Of a stretch of 64,000 bases of DNA, positions 10,033 to 19,441 are shown one piece after another (positions within the stretch are counted from its first letter, which is position 1; each line of letters opens with the position of its first letter). A model generated the notes under the pieces. The model searched no databases. It was not told the DNA's origin and worked only from the letters and a program-made list of their open reading frames with translations. Source of the DNA: Candidatus Nanopelagicales bacterium (GTDB lineage: Bacteria; Actinomycetota; Actinomycetes; S36-B12); contig JAQTZL010000004.1 in the NCBI GenBank assembly GCA_028687755.1, positions 62,001 to 126,000 of the forward strand, read 5' to 3'. The translations under genes and the position numbers were made by a program.

Positions 10033-10968
10033 GTGAACGCTCGTAAGCTCGGTGTATCTGTCGTAGTCCCTGTCTACAAGAGCAGTGCGACGCTGCCAGA
10101 GTTAATTGCCCGCATAGACCGGGTGTTGAGGCCGCTCGCTGACTACGAGGTGATTTTGGTCGACGACGGAAGCGCGGATAACACATGGGAGACCATTGCC
10201 CAATTAGCTGGGCAGTCACCTAAGGTCCGAGGCTTACGTCTCGGGCGTAACTTCGGTCAGCACAGTGCACTCGTTGCAGGCGTACGCGCTGCCCGATATG
10301 GACGCACAGTCACCCTGGACGATGACCTACAAAATCCACCGGAGGAGATCCCCCGGTTGCTAGACGCGATGCAACTTCAGGGCGCGGATGTTATCTACGG
10401 AGTTCCGCAAAAGACCGAACACGCGTTCTATCGCCGTTTGGCAAGCCGAATCACTCGCACGGCACTAGGTAGCGGATTGGGTGTCGATTCCGCTCCGGAG
10501 CTGAGCTCGTATCGTGCATTTCATACCGACATCCGCGATGCATTTTCTGGTGATCTAGGATCTGGCGTGTCTTTGGACGCATTGCTCACATGGGGTAGCA
10601 GCAGTTTTGGGTCCACCTCTGTGCAGCACGATCCACGCTCAAACGGGGCGTCCAACTACACCTTTCCCAAGTTACTTCGATTTGCGATCGACACCACTAC
10701 CGGTTACAGCACGGTTCCGCTGAGGTTGGCTAGTTTGCTGGGGCTGGCTGCTGGCTTTCTGGGCTTTGTGGTCCTGCTGTGGGCCATCCTGAGGCCAATG
10801 ATCACGGGCGAGAGCGTGCCTGGCTTCCCGTTCTTGGCTTCGATTATTGCCATCTTCTCAGGGGCGCAGATGCTGACTTTGGGAATCATCGGGGAATATC
10901 TCGCACGCATGCATTTCCGCATCATGCGCAAGCCGACATATGTCGTGGCTGAGGAGACCCACAAGTGA
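10033..10968 (+). CDS. GT2 polyprenyl-phosphate sugar synthase (GtrB/DPM-like)
   Basis: 311 residues starting with GTG. A GT-A fold shows VVPVYKS, VDDGS and the LDDDLQNPP metal-binding block, followed by RNFGQHSA and two C-terminal membrane helices (about 230-255 and 265-290). This layout is that of enzymes that load a sugar onto undecaprenyl or decaprenyl phosphate for use by GT-C enzymes outside. A related gene lies at 31110-32108. It opens a rightward gene group that runs to 18.6 kb. Confidence 0.85.
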   Translation: MNARKLGVSVVVPVYKSSATLPELIARIDRVLRPLADYEVILVDDGSADNTWETIAQLAGQSPKVRGLRLGRNFGQHSALVAGVRAARYGRTVTLDDDLQNPPEEIPRLLDAMQLQGADVIYGVPQKTEHAFYRRLASRITRTALGSGLGVDSAPELSSYRAFHTDIRDAFSGDLGSGVSLDALLTWGSSSFGSTSVQHDPRSNGASNYTFPKLLRFAIDTTTGYSTVPLRLASLLGLAAGFLGFVVLLWAILRPMITGESVPGFPFLASIIAIFSGAQMLTLGIIGEYLARMHFRIMRKPTYVVAEETHK

Positions 10969-11104
10969 ATTGCAACTGGGCGCGCCGCACTTCATCTCAG
11001 GGGAGTACTGGGCGGATTGATTAATATGCTCTGTCTATGTGTTCCCATGACCCCTACGATTCCCACTGGCTGAAAAGAGATGGGATCCGCATAAAGGAGT
11101 TGAG

Positions 11105-12892
11105 ATGATCCTTGGCCTTGCCCTCTCGCATGACGCCTCGGCTGCGCTCACCGACAGCAGCGGACGGGTTATTGCAGCTATCGGAGAAGAGAGGCTCTCC
11201 CGCCGCAAGAATCATCGGGGAATCCCAACGCAGTCGCTGACATCGATTCTCGAACTTGTTCCACCAGAATTGGAGGTCACTCGCCTCGTCATTGGCAGCC
11301 ACGAGTCCCTGCCAATTGAAGAGGCCCGTCGGTTTCTCGCTGACCTGGACGATCAGGCATCCAACCCGCGGGGCACCGCACGTCAGGCTAGGCCGGGTTG
11401 GCGAATGCCCAGTTCCACAATTCCGATGGTAGCCGTCGAAGATGCCATCCGCGGCGTCCTGTCGACCACTCTCTCTAACGCGAGCTCGCTGCCTATAGTC
11501 TGGCAGAACCATCACCTTTCTCACCTCGGCACGGCTCTTGGAATAACCCCAAGTGAACCTACTCTGCTGATCAGCCTCGATGGGGAGGGGGACGGCGAGT
11601 CGGGTGCGGTCGCGGTCTCCGATGGTAATCAGATGCGGGTCGTTGGCCGGATTCCGGCAGCAGACAGTTTGGGACTGCTCTACAGCGCCATCACGGAACG
11701 CTACAACTTCACGCCCACAAGACATGAGGGAAAGATCACAGGGCTTGCGGCATACGGCGCCAGCAGCGCGGCAGTTGACATCCTTCGTCACTACGTTGAG
11801 GTACGTAAAGGAATTCCATTCATTCGCTACCCCAAATCCTTTAAGGCGCGGTTACGGCCGCTGGCGCTGCGACGCCTGAAGCCGAACAGAGACGTGATCC
11901 TGACGATGGACGACATTGCTGACCTAGCAGAGCGTGGCACCGCGAACTACGCAGACCTCGCGTTTGCGATCCAACAGGTCCTTGAGGAGTCGGTCTGCGA
12001 GATGGTCGAATATTGGATTTCTCGGACCGGACTACGCGATATAGCCCTAGCCGGCGGAGTTTTCTCGAATGTAAAGCTCAACCAGCGCCTAGCCGAACTA
12101 CCTTCCACGCGAGCAGTTACGGTCTTCCCAAATATGGGTGACGGTGGTCTAGCACTCGGAGGAATCTGGTCTGTCCTGAAAGCGGAGGGCGGTCTCGGAT
12201 CAGGTCCCCTGTATTCCGATATGTTCTTGGCTCCTGAGACGGATCAATTCGACGAGCTGACAATACGAAACTTAGCCGCGCAATTCGGTTTAGACTTCGA
12301 AGCCGTGGAAGCCGATGCTGTGGCGGGTCGGGTTGCACAGATCATCGTCGCTGGCGGCATCGTGGGCTGGCATGAGGGTTCGATGGAGTTTGGCCCAAGG
12401 GCACTTGGTCACCGATCAATTCTTCTCGATCCAAGGCAGCGGGAGTCCGTAGAATCCCTCAATGCACGCCTGCACCGCACGGAATTCATGCCTTTCGCGC
12501 CAGTGGTACTGCGCGAGAGGTTCGATGACTACTTCAAGACCGACAATGCTTCAATGCAACCTTTCGAATACATGACGATGACATGTTTAGTCAGGCCGGA
12601 GTTCCATTCGATATTGCAGGGAGTCACACATGTGGACGGCACGGCTAGGCCGCAGATCATCGACGCAGAAGTCACTCCGAACTACTACAACATTGTCAAG
12701 GAATTTGGTCGCGCGACCGGAATCTATGTGCTCGTCAACACGTCGTTTAACACTCATGAGGAGCCGATAAATGGACGACTTGAGGATTCGATAGCGGCAC
12801 TTTTGGCAGATGCCGTCGATGTTTTGGCTACTCCTGCGGGCTTCCTGTGGGTCAAGGATTCAGCAATTCATCGCAACAGTGACGCTCATTAG
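11105..12892 (+). CDS. O-carbamoyltransferase, NodU/CmcH/TobZ family
   Basis: 595 residues, the usual length. The N-terminal Kae1-like domain shows LGLALSHDASAAL and a HHLSHLGTA block whose His residues bind iron; the C-terminal domain has GWHEGSMEFGPRALGHRSI and LVNTSFNTHEEPI. The family uses carbamoyl phosphate and ATP to carbamoylate a sugar hydroxyl. A strong Shine-Dalgarno AAAGGAG (11093-11099) sits five bases before the ATG, which fixes the start. It lies in the glycan gene group, so the target is probably a sugar of the surface polymer. Confidence 0.92.
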   Translation: MILGLALSHDASAALTDSSGRVIAAIGEERLSRRKNHRGIPTQSLTSILELVPPELEVTRLVIGSHESLPIEEARRFLADLDDQASNPRGTARQARPGWRMPSSTIPMVAVEDAIRGVLSTTLSNASSLPIVWQNHHLSHLGTALGITPSEPTLLISLDGEGDGESGAVAVSDGNQMRVVGRIPAADSLGLLYSAITERYNFTPTRHEGKITGLAAYGASSAAVDILRHYVEVRKGIPFIRYPKSFKARLRPLALRRLKPNRDVILTMDDIADLAERGTANYADLAFAIQQVLEESVCEMVEYWISRTGLRDIALAGGVFSNVKLNQRLAELPSTRAVTVFPNMGDGGLALGGIWSVLKAEGGLGSGPLYSDMFLAPETDQFDELTIRNLAAQFGLDFEAVEADAVAGRVAQIIVAGGIVGWHEGSMEFGPRALGHRSILLDPRQRESVESLNARLHRTEFMPFAPVVLRERFDDYFKTDNASMQPFEYMTMTCLVRPEFHSILQGVTHVDGTARPQIIDAEVTPNYYNIVKEFGRATGIYVLVNTSFNTHEEPINGRLEDSIAALLADAVDVLATPAGFLWVKDSAIHRNSDAH

Positions 12893-12902
12893 CTCTTCAG
12901 CC

Positions 12903-14792
12903 ATGAGGAGCCTGAGGATTGGAAACACCCTGCTGTGGGCCTCCGCCATTATGGCAAGCCTTGTTATGCTGTGGCTGGGTCTCGGGCTAATTCTGGGTAG
13001 TTCCCGCGGCTTGGACTTGACCGACGAAGGTCTCTACTTACTTGGGGCCGACCCGCCGAAGGCAACAGCGGCTTGGGGCTGGCCCTTCGGTTGGCACACT
13101 CACCCACTATTTGCCTTAGTCAACTATGACATTGCGAGTTTCCGCACATTTGGCGCTTTCATTCTCGTCCTGTCGGCTGTATGGCTGGGCTGGATGGTGG
13201 CCCAAGTCGTGCGAACGGATGATGAGGCTTACCTTCGCGCGAACACTTGGCTGCCGGCAATCGGTTCTGCGTGCATAGCTGGGTTCGGTAGCATCTTGTA
13301 CTACGTCTCGATGCTGCGGACTCCAAGTTACAATTGGCTGTGTTTGGTGGGCATCAACTTTGCAACAGTCGGCTTATTGCTCACTTTGCGAAGGGCCGGG
13401 AGAGCAAGCACTGAAGGTCGGTGGCGTCGGTCGGCTCTACCTGGTGTGATCTCATCGGTGGCTTTGTTTCTGACCTTTCCCGCCAAGCCCTCGGTATTGC
13501 CTATGTTTCTACTGATGGGCGTGCTCGTAATCGCTCTTCTGGCCAATTGGGGTTCAGCGTGGCGCTGGCTCGTTTGGGTCGTCGGGCTCCTACCGGTTTG
13601 GGCTGTGTTTGCTGTCATAACCCGGGTGTGGCCTGTGGAATTCGCTTCAGTTCTAGCGCGCGCAGTGCAGATGCCCTTTCCCAACCCCTCCCAGACACCG
13701 CGGGGTGCCATACAGGAAGCTCTGCTGGTCCCTCGTGAGGCAGCAGTGGCGATCGGTGAAATCACCGATGGGCCGGCACTGCTGATGCTCGGCGCTGTAA
13801 TCATTCTTGCCCTGCCATTGTTCTTGCAGCGCCGATGGCTCATCGTGCGTCTCGCCGGATTCGCGACTATGACCGCAGCGGCACTCGGGATCGCCGGAGT
13901 GCCCATCCCTCTGGTGAATGCTGAGGGTCGACCCTTTGGTCTGGCCCAACCGACCTTAACCACAGCACTGGTGGCCGTATTGCTGGCCACAGTTGCGCTT
14001 TCGTGGCATTTGGACGGTTTTCCGCCCTCCCGAGTCGGGCAACGATTCACGCAACTACAAGTCAGTGGCGTCTTGGCCACCTTTCTGACCCTGCTCGCCC
14101 TGGTGTTCGGCTTCGGATCTGACAACGGAATCTACGGCCAAGCTGCAGTCGCTGGGGGCCTGATACTCAGTGCGGCGGCCACAATTGCACTTGGCCTAAA
14201 GGTCGGGCGGGATAGTCTCATCGTGTTGCTGGCTGTGCTGACTGCGACCGCACTGTTCGTCGCCTCCGGACTGGTGGGTGGGTGGCGTTTCCCGCAACGA
14301 CAGGTACCTCTCGCCGAGCAGATCGTCAAAACTGACATAGGGGTGCATGGTGCTCAACTGCTGCTTGACTCGAGGACCGCGCAAACCCTGGCTGGCCTGC
14401 AGTCGCAATCGAAACTACTTGGCTGGAAAGCGGGCACTCCATTGGTGGACGTGTCGTATACCTGGAATCCGGGTGTGGTCTACGCATTGGGTGGCCAAGC
14501 GCCTGACTCACTCATGCTCACTATCTTCGGTTACGCCGCAGCGCACGACATCACTGCATTTCACTTGCAGGGGCCCTATTTAAAGTTTCCATTTCATGAT
14601 GCTTGGCTACTGACAACGCGTCCGAAGCTGCTCGATTCGGGTGCACGAAGTGCCGTTGACTTCACTCTTGATCGGCTTTCATCGGTATCTGGGAAGCCCT
14701 TTCCGTCCTCCTACTCTTGCATTGAGTCAGGCGACTTTATCCTTTGGCGACCGTTGAGCAAGGTGAAGTCCGCGACGGGCTTATGCGGGTAG
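12903..14792 (+). CDS. polytopic GT-C-like membrane protein (paralogue of 5217-7223)
   Basis: 629 residues when started at the ATG at 12903, ten bases after the carbamoyltransferase stop; an upstream frame overlaps that gene and is rejected. After the first helix comes GLDLTDEGLYLLGADPP and PFGWHTHPLF, matching the paralogue almost word for word, and the C-terminus has PDSLMLT and a FPFHDAWLLTT block. About ten to twelve membrane segments lie between. The acidic pair in the first loop suggests GT-C catalysis with a lipid-phosphate sugar donor. Confidence 0.7.
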   Translation: MRSLRIGNTLLWASAIMASLVMLWLGLGLILGSSRGLDLTDEGLYLLGADPPKATAAWGWPFGWHTHPLFALVNYDIASFRTFGAFILVLSAVWLGWMVAQVVRTDDEAYLRANTWLPAIGSACIAGFGSILYYVSMLRTPSYNWLCLVGINFATVGLLLTLRRAGRASTEGRWRRSALPGVISSVALFLTFPAKPSVLPMFLLMGVLVIALLANWGSAWRWLVWVVGLLPVWAVFAVITRVWPVEFASVLARAVQMPFPNPSQTPRGAIQEALLVPREAAVAIGEITDGPALLMLGAVIILALPLFLQRRWLIVRLAGFATMTAAALGIAGVPIPLVNAEGRPFGLAQPTLTTALVAVLLATVALSWHLDGFPPSRVGQRFTQLQVSGVLATFLTLLALVFGFGSDNGIYGQAAVAGGLILSAAATIALGLKVGRDSLIVLLAVLTATALFVASGLVGGWRFPQRQVPLAEQIVKTDIGVHGAQLLLDSRTAQTLAGLQSQSKLLGWKAGTPLVDVSYTWNPGVVYALGGQAPDSLMLTIFGYAAAHDITAFHLQGPYLKFPFHDAWLLTTRPKLLDSGARSAVDFTLDRLSSVSGKPFPSSYSCIESGDFILWRPLSKVKSATGLCG

Positions 14793-14852
14793 TTATTTCG
14801 CGTCGTATTGGCGGACGAGTCATCAATCAGTGGCATACCTAACCGATTCAGC

Positions 14853-14858
14853 TAGGCT
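14853..14858 (+). promoter_or_regulatory. -10 box TAGGCT
   Basis: TAGGCT lies at -12 to -7 relative to the GTG at 14865, the codon after the ATG at 14862. It may start a leaderless transcript within the gene group. Confidence 0.4.
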
Positions 14859-14861
14859 GTC

Positions 14862-15821
14862 ATGGTGGTCAGCGATGCGCCTAAGGTCGCTGTCGTGTTG
14901 CCGATCTTCAACGGCGAAGCACACCTTCGCGCGTCGATTGACTCGATATTGGCGCAGACCTTCGTCGACTTCGAATTGGTGTTAGTCGATGATGCCTCGA
15001 CTGATAACAGCCTGACAATCGCGCGTGGATACGAGGATTCTCGGATTCGGGTGCTTGCTTTGCAGGAGAACCGAGGGCTAGCAGCTGCGCTCAACGATGG
15101 CATCGGGTTCGCGCGTGCGCCCATAATTGCGCGACAGGACCAAGATGACATATCCGCGCCCCAGCGGCTCGAACGGCAACTCGCTGTACTGGAGCAAGAT
15201 GCAGGCGTAGTCCTTGTCGGCACTTGGGCAAAGGTCATAAGACCGGATGGGTCAGGTGGATGGCAGCATTGCGGCGCCCACCACCATCCCGTCAGTGACG
15301 ATGCACTGCGATTGCGACTGTTGTGGAACAACCCTTTCGTGCATAGTTCCGTAGTCTTTCAGCGAAGCGCTTTCGAGGAGGCTGGTCAGTACGGAACTGA
15401 TCCCGAATTAAACTGGCCCGAGGACTACGACCTCTGGGTCAGGATGGCGCCGCTGGGCCGCATGGCTACGGTGCCGGATGAGCTGGTTATTTATCGTCAG
15501 ACGCATGGCGGTATGTCGGATATCAATCGCGAGCGAATCCTTCATGGTGTGGTGCGCATAGCGACTAGGAACCTAGCGAAAGCGTCAGGGTGCGCGCCGA
15601 CCGATACGCGCGTCAAGGCACTAGCGCGCGTTCTCAATAGTGTTCCAACTCCAACCACAACCCCGGTTGAGGCCTTGCAACGAGCACGCATATTCCTGCG
15701 TGCATGCAGAATGTCTGTTCACTCAAGAAGTTTAGCGCTGTCAGCAATGCGTGCCCGTTGGGCGGGAAAGATCGTGGCCAGATCGCTCGATCCACGGTGG
15801 GGTAGCATCGATAATGAGTGA
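14862..15821 (+). CDS. GT2 family glycosyltransferase
   Basis: 319 residues, soluble. GT-A motifs: VVLPIFNGEAHL, LVDDASTDNS, the ARQDQDD metal site and WPEDYDLWVR near the catalytic base. This is the WcaA/RfaG-like class that adds one sugar to a lipid-linked glycan in the cytoplasm. ATG 14862 or GTG 14865 could be used; the upstream TAGGCT favours GTG. The C-terminal 80 residues are variable and basic. It is followed within 60 bases by the ABC transporter. Confidence 0.85.
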   Translation: MVVSDAPKVAVVLPIFNGEAHLRASIDSILAQTFVDFELVLVDDASTDNSLTIARGYEDSRIRVLALQENRGLAAALNDGIGFARAPIIARQDQDDISAPQRLERQLAVLEQDAGVVLVGTWAKVIRPDGSGGWQHCGAHHHPVSDDALRLRLLWNNPFVHSSVVFQRSAFEEAGQYGTDPELNWPEDYDLWVRMAPLGRMATVPDELVIYRQTHGGMSDINRERILHGVVRIATRNLAKASGCAPTDTRVKALARVLNSVPTPTTTPVEALQRARIFLRACRMSVHSRSLALSAMRARWAGKIVARSLDPRWGSIDNE

Positions 15822-15881
15822 TAGGTGCCGAATGCGAGTGTTAATACGTTGGGGCGTGGTTGCGTGAGGCCGTGGTCGCCA

Positions 15882-17720
15882 GTGAGCGACAGCCTTAAAT
15901 TGTTGAACAAGGTTGATCAACGCAAGTTGGGCGTCGTCACTGGCATCCAAATGCTCACAGGATTTCTCGATGCTGCAGGTGTGGCACTCTTCGGGATTGT
16001 GGCCGCTATGGCCACTTCGGCAGTCTCTGGCACTCCACTACCGAGCATGGTGAGTTCCATTGTTGGAACCAGCAATGCAACTTCTGAGGAATTATTAGGA
16101 AGTGCCATCCGGTTGAGTGTGATCGCTGGCCTCCTGCTCATAACCAAGAGCATCGTTAACGTCCTGCTCACCAGGCGTGTGCTTCGATTCTTGGCCTATC
16201 GCCAAGCGATCGTGTCAGGTCAACTTGCGTCGACACTCCTCGCACGCCCGCTGATCCAAGTGCAACGGCGCCAGAGTCAGCAGACAGCATACGCCCTTAC
16301 AACGGGCGCGAACTCAGCGATGCTCGGAGTCCTCGGGCAAGCAGTCACCGTTGGCGCAGAGTTGAGCCTCCTTGGCATCCTCGCCGTAGGCCTACTTCTG
16401 CTCGATCCAGTCGTCGCGATCTTCGCTGTTGCATTTTTCGCTGGGATAGCTTTCATCTTGCAGCGCATCATGTCGAGCCGCGCCCATCGGCTTGGAACGA
16501 CCAACTCGGAAGCGGAGGTTGCAAGCACCGCACTTGTTCAGGAGTCCGTCTCCACCTATCGCGAAGTACTGGTGACCAACCGACGCAACCTCTACGCTCA
16601 GCAGTTTCAGGCTCTGCGCTGGACTGCCGCGCAGGTCCAAGCCGACTTGAGCCTGATGAGCCAAGTACCCAAGTACGTCTTTGAGGTGGCACTCATCATC
16701 GGGGCAGGCCTCTTGGCCTGGTCCCAGTTCCTCTTGAAGGATGCCTCGGCCGCGATGGCCATTATTGCTGTGTTCTTAGCCGCAGGATCCCGTGTGGTGC
16801 CCTCGATGCTTCGACTCCAGGGAGCAACGCTCGGCATCCGCGTCGCCAGTGGCATGGCCAAGCCCACGATCGAATTGGCTCAGGAACTTCGCGTGAGTTC
16901 GGAAGGTGACACCGACGCAGAATCGTACGCAACCGTCAGTCTGGAGGAACTGACACGCCGGGTACGTGATGGTTCCCCGGACTTTGACCCGACTGTGAAT
17001 CTCCAAAACGTGACCTTTTACTACGAATCAGCGGCTGCACCGTCACTCTATGAAGTGAACTTGCATGTGCCACCCGGCTCATCGGTAGCGCTCGTGGGCC
17101 CGACGGGAGCGGGCAAATCCACTCTTGCCGATGCAATCCTGGGTGTTGTCCGTCCTGCTTCAGGTCGGGTCGAGATCGGTGGACTTCCTCCCCTAGAGGC
17201 CATATCGCGGTGGCCAGGAGCGCTCGCATATGTTCCACAGGCGGTGTCCATCGTGACCGGCTCTATTCGACAGAATGTTGCACTCGGTCTCCCCGCCCAT
17301 GCGATTGATGACGACCGGGTGTGGGAAGCATTGAAATCCGCTCGTCTCGATGACTTTCTAAGAGAAGCGCGCGATGGGCTCGACACTGTGGTGGGTGAAG
17401 CTGGAGTTCGCATCAGTGGTGGCCAGCGCCAGCGGTTGGGCATCGCCCGCGCTCTTTATACACGTCCGCTGCTCATGGTCCTAGACGAGGCCACCAGCGC
17501 CTTGGATGCCGAGACCGAGCGCGCGATCGTCGACACGCTCCAAGAACTCGAGGGCAATGTCACCGTTGTGACCATCGCTCACCGGCTGGCAACCGTGCGC
17601 CATTGCGATCTCGTTGTCTACCTTGAGGGCGGCGCCATCGTGGCGCGCGGCACCTTCGACGAGGTGGTCTCTGCTGTGCCGAACTTCGCTCAGCAGGCGC
17701 ACCTGCTCGGCCTGGTGTAG
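15882..17720 (+). CDS. ABC exporter, PglK/MsbA-like glycolipid flippase
   Basis: About 612 residues from the GTG at 15882; a frame open from 15825 would add 19 residues lacking conservation. The N-terminal membrane domain begins LLNKVDQRK and FLDAAGVALFG, close to the pattern of PglK. The ATPase domain has Walker A GPTGAGKST (about residue 405), signature ISGGQRQRLG (about 510), Walker B LLMVLDEATSALD (about 530) and a downstream switch His in IAHRLATV. One polypeptide with both domains works as a homodimer. Together with PglF/E/D/C-like genes in the window it is a good candidate to flip the lipid-linked oligosaccharide. Confidence 0.85.
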   Translation: MSDSLKLLNKVDQRKLGVVTGIQMLTGFLDAAGVALFGIVAAMATSAVSGTPLPSMVSSIVGTSNATSEELLGSAIRLSVIAGLLLITKSIVNVLLTRRVLRFLAYRQAIVSGQLASTLLARPLIQVQRRQSQQTAYALTTGANSAMLGVLGQAVTVGAELSLLGILAVGLLLLDPVVAIFAVAFFAGIAFILQRIMSSRAHRLGTTNSEAEVASTALVQESVSTYREVLVTNRRNLYAQQFQALRWTAAQVQADLSLMSQVPKYVFEVALIIGAGLLAWSQFLLKDASAAMAIIAVFLAAGSRVVPSMLRLQGATLGIRVASGMAKPTIELAQELRVSSEGDTDAESYATVSLEELTRRVRDGSPDFDPTVNLQNVTFYYESAAAPSLYEVNLHVPPGSSVALVGPTGAGKSTLADAILGVVRPASGRVEIGGLPPLEAISRWPGALAYVPQAVSIVTGSIRQNVALGLPAHAIDDDRVWEALKSARLDDFLREARDGLDTVVGEAGVRISGGQRQRLGIARALYTRPLLMVLDEATSALDAETERAIVDTLQELEGNVTVVTIAHRLATVRHCDLVVYLEGGAIVARGTFDEVVSAVPNFAQQAHLLGLV

Positions 17721-17722
17721 TG

Positions 17723-18613
17723 ATGGGTGCGGGTCCCTTGGTCATCGTTGTCTGCACAAAGGGCCGTCCGAATTTGCTTGCACGCCTTCTCTCCTCGCTC
17801 GCGGTGCAAGAGTGGCCGGCTGCAGTTGACTTACTTGTGCTTGACAACGACGCGGCCCAGTCGGCGCAACCTGTGGTCAAGGCAGCGTTGAGCGACTTCC
17901 CTGTGGCGATCCAGTACTCGACCGAAGCAAGGGCTGGCTACGCAACGGTGCGCAATGCGGCGCTTGATGTAATTCCGTCGGGTGCAGCGGTTTGTTTCAT
18001 CGACGATGACGCGGTCGTGCCCCATGGCTGGCTGCGCACCATGTTCGAAGCGCATGGGCGCTCGCCGCAGTCAATAATCCGGTCGAGGTATTTGCATGTT
18101 GCAACGCTGCCACCGACGACCGACGAGCTGGCCGACCTTCTCGTTGGCGTTGACATGGCTGCCCTTGGCCCAGCTGGTACGAGCGGGCTGCTCCTCCCAG
18201 CTGGCGCGCATCAAGAGGTTCGCTTCGACCCCTACTTTGACCGCTCCGGCGCTGAAGACATGGACTTGCTTGCCCGGCTGGATGCACTCGGGCACCCTGA
18301 ACTGCTGGCTGATGCGGTAGTGATTGAGCAAGATCGGGTGCAGTCGCTAACACCTGCTCAACAGCGTGCGATCGCCCGCTGGAATGGCCGACTCTCGACG
18401 ATTGCACGTGCGCACCGGGGTTGCCCGACCCTCGGTTGGCGTATCGGAGCCGCGGCTCGAAGCGTCTGGGCACTCCTGCAGGCCGTTGCTCGCTTCGCAC
18501 TCGGTCGTCGCGATGCGGGCCATTCTTATATGTCGTATTCGGCCAGCCGATGGGCGATGGCTGCAGCTCCCATACGACCCCCGAATGAGCTTGGCGGTCG
18601 TCCATGGACATAG
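17723..18613 (+). CDS. GT2 family glycosyltransferase
   Basis: About 296 residues; the ATG at 17723 follows the ABC stop by two bases. It has VIVVCTKGRPN, LVLDNDA, the CFIDDDAVV metal site and SGAEDMDLLARL with the catalytic acid. It belongs to the GT2 branch with a TKGRP start, often found with polysaccharide ABC transporters. The last 60 residues are basic and Ala-rich. Last gene of the rightward group; the sugar is unknown. Confidence 0.82.
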   Translation: MGAGPLVIVVCTKGRPNLLARLLSSLAVQEWPAAVDLLVLDNDAAQSAQPVVKAALSDFPVAIQYSTEARAGYATVRNAALDVIPSGAAVCFIDDDAVVPHGWLRTMFEAHGRSPQSIIRSRYLHVATLPPTTDELADLLVGVDMAALGPAGTSGLLLPAGAHQEVRFDPYFDRSGAEDMDLLARLDALGHPELLADAVVIEQDRVQSLTPAQQRAIARWNGRLSTIARAHRGCPTLGWRIGAAARSVWALLQAVARFALGRRDAGHSYMSYSASRWAMAAAPIRPPNELGGRPWT

Positions 18614-18652
18614 AAACTTGAAACGCATTCTCACCCGAAGGCTGTGATGCGA

Positions 18653-19441
18653 TCAGTGGCGTCGAATGCTGCGAAGCATCTGCGGCGCCGTCCAAACTAG
18701 TTGCCGTAGTTGAGCCAACAGAACAGAGTTGCCCCGAGCGCGTGCTAGGGCCCGGCGTGACTGAGCCACTAGCACCCGGGTCTCATGTGGGATTGCCTTA
18801 GTTCGTGAAACTTGCTGCGAGTGGATGCGATAGCGCAGTAATGGTTCCGGCAAGTTGTCGAGTTCGCCTAGGGCTGCAAGCCTGAGCCAGAGCTCGTAGT
18901 CCTCGGCATGCGTGGCACGCGAGTCATAGCCACCTGCGTCCAATACCAGCTCCCTGCGCATCATCACGCTCGGATGCACAAGCACGCTCTTCCATTGGAG
19001 TCCCTCGCCAACGTGGAGCCCAGATGGCACAGTGCGTAACCCAACAACCGAGCCACTTTCGTCAATGACCGTCGCCGCACAGCCAACGGCTATTACGGAA
19101 GGGTGCTTGTCTAGAAACACCTGCTGCGTCGCGAGTCTGGTTGGTTCCGGGATGTCGTCGTGGTCCTGTCGCGCAACATATGGCGCGGAACATACTTCTA
19201 GGCCTGCATTGAGCAGGTCTTGAAGTTTGGCTTCGGGGGGCATTGGCACTATCACTGCATTGGGAACCTTGGAAAGAATTAACGGCGTGAGCATGCTTGC
19301 ATCCCCATGGACCACGGCAATCAGTCGCCAGTTGCAGTCCACTTGTGCAACCAGGCCATCGAGAGTCTCAGTCAGCCAAGGTGCCGGGACCCTAGTTGGC
19401 ATTAGCACGTCGACAGAGACAGGTTCGATTTGCGAGCTCAT
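18653..19441 (-). CDS. GT2 family glycosyltransferase
   Basis: 262 residues. GT-A signature is weaker at the N-terminus (VDVLMPTRVPAPWL) but the metal site ARQDHDDIPEP, the VHPSVMMRR loop and HAEDYELWLRL are clear and resemble the 14862 gene. Start overlaps the WecE stop by four bases (ATGA), so the two are translationally coupled. It may transfer the amino sugar that WecE makes, which is inference from position. Confidence 0.83.
   Translation of the reverse strand: MSSQIEPVSVDVLMPTRVPAPWLTETLDGLVAQVDCNWRLIAVVHGDASMLTPLILSKVPNAVIVPMPPEAKLQDLLNAGLEVCSAPYVARQDHDDIPEPTRLATQQVFLDKHPSVIAVGCAATVIDESGSVVGLRTVPSGLHVGEGLQWKSVLVHPSVMMRRELVLDAGGYDSRATHAEDYELWLRLAALGELDNLPEPLLRYRIHSQQVSRTKAIPHETRVLVAQSRRALARARGNSVLLAQLRQLVWTAPQMLRSIRRH

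Noticed and set aside
11054-11791. 245-codon antisense frame over the carbamoyltransferase start
   Set aside because: The sense gene has a strong ribosome site and conserved motifs; the antisense product has none.
13328-14125. 265-codon antisense frame inside the GT-C-like gene
   Set aside because: Ser/Thr/Arg-rich shadow of a hydrophobic coding strand; the sense strand has clear family motifs.
17997-18695. 232-codon antisense frame across a GT2 gene
   Set aside because: It mirrors a GC-rich coding region, has no recognisable motif and no start signal.
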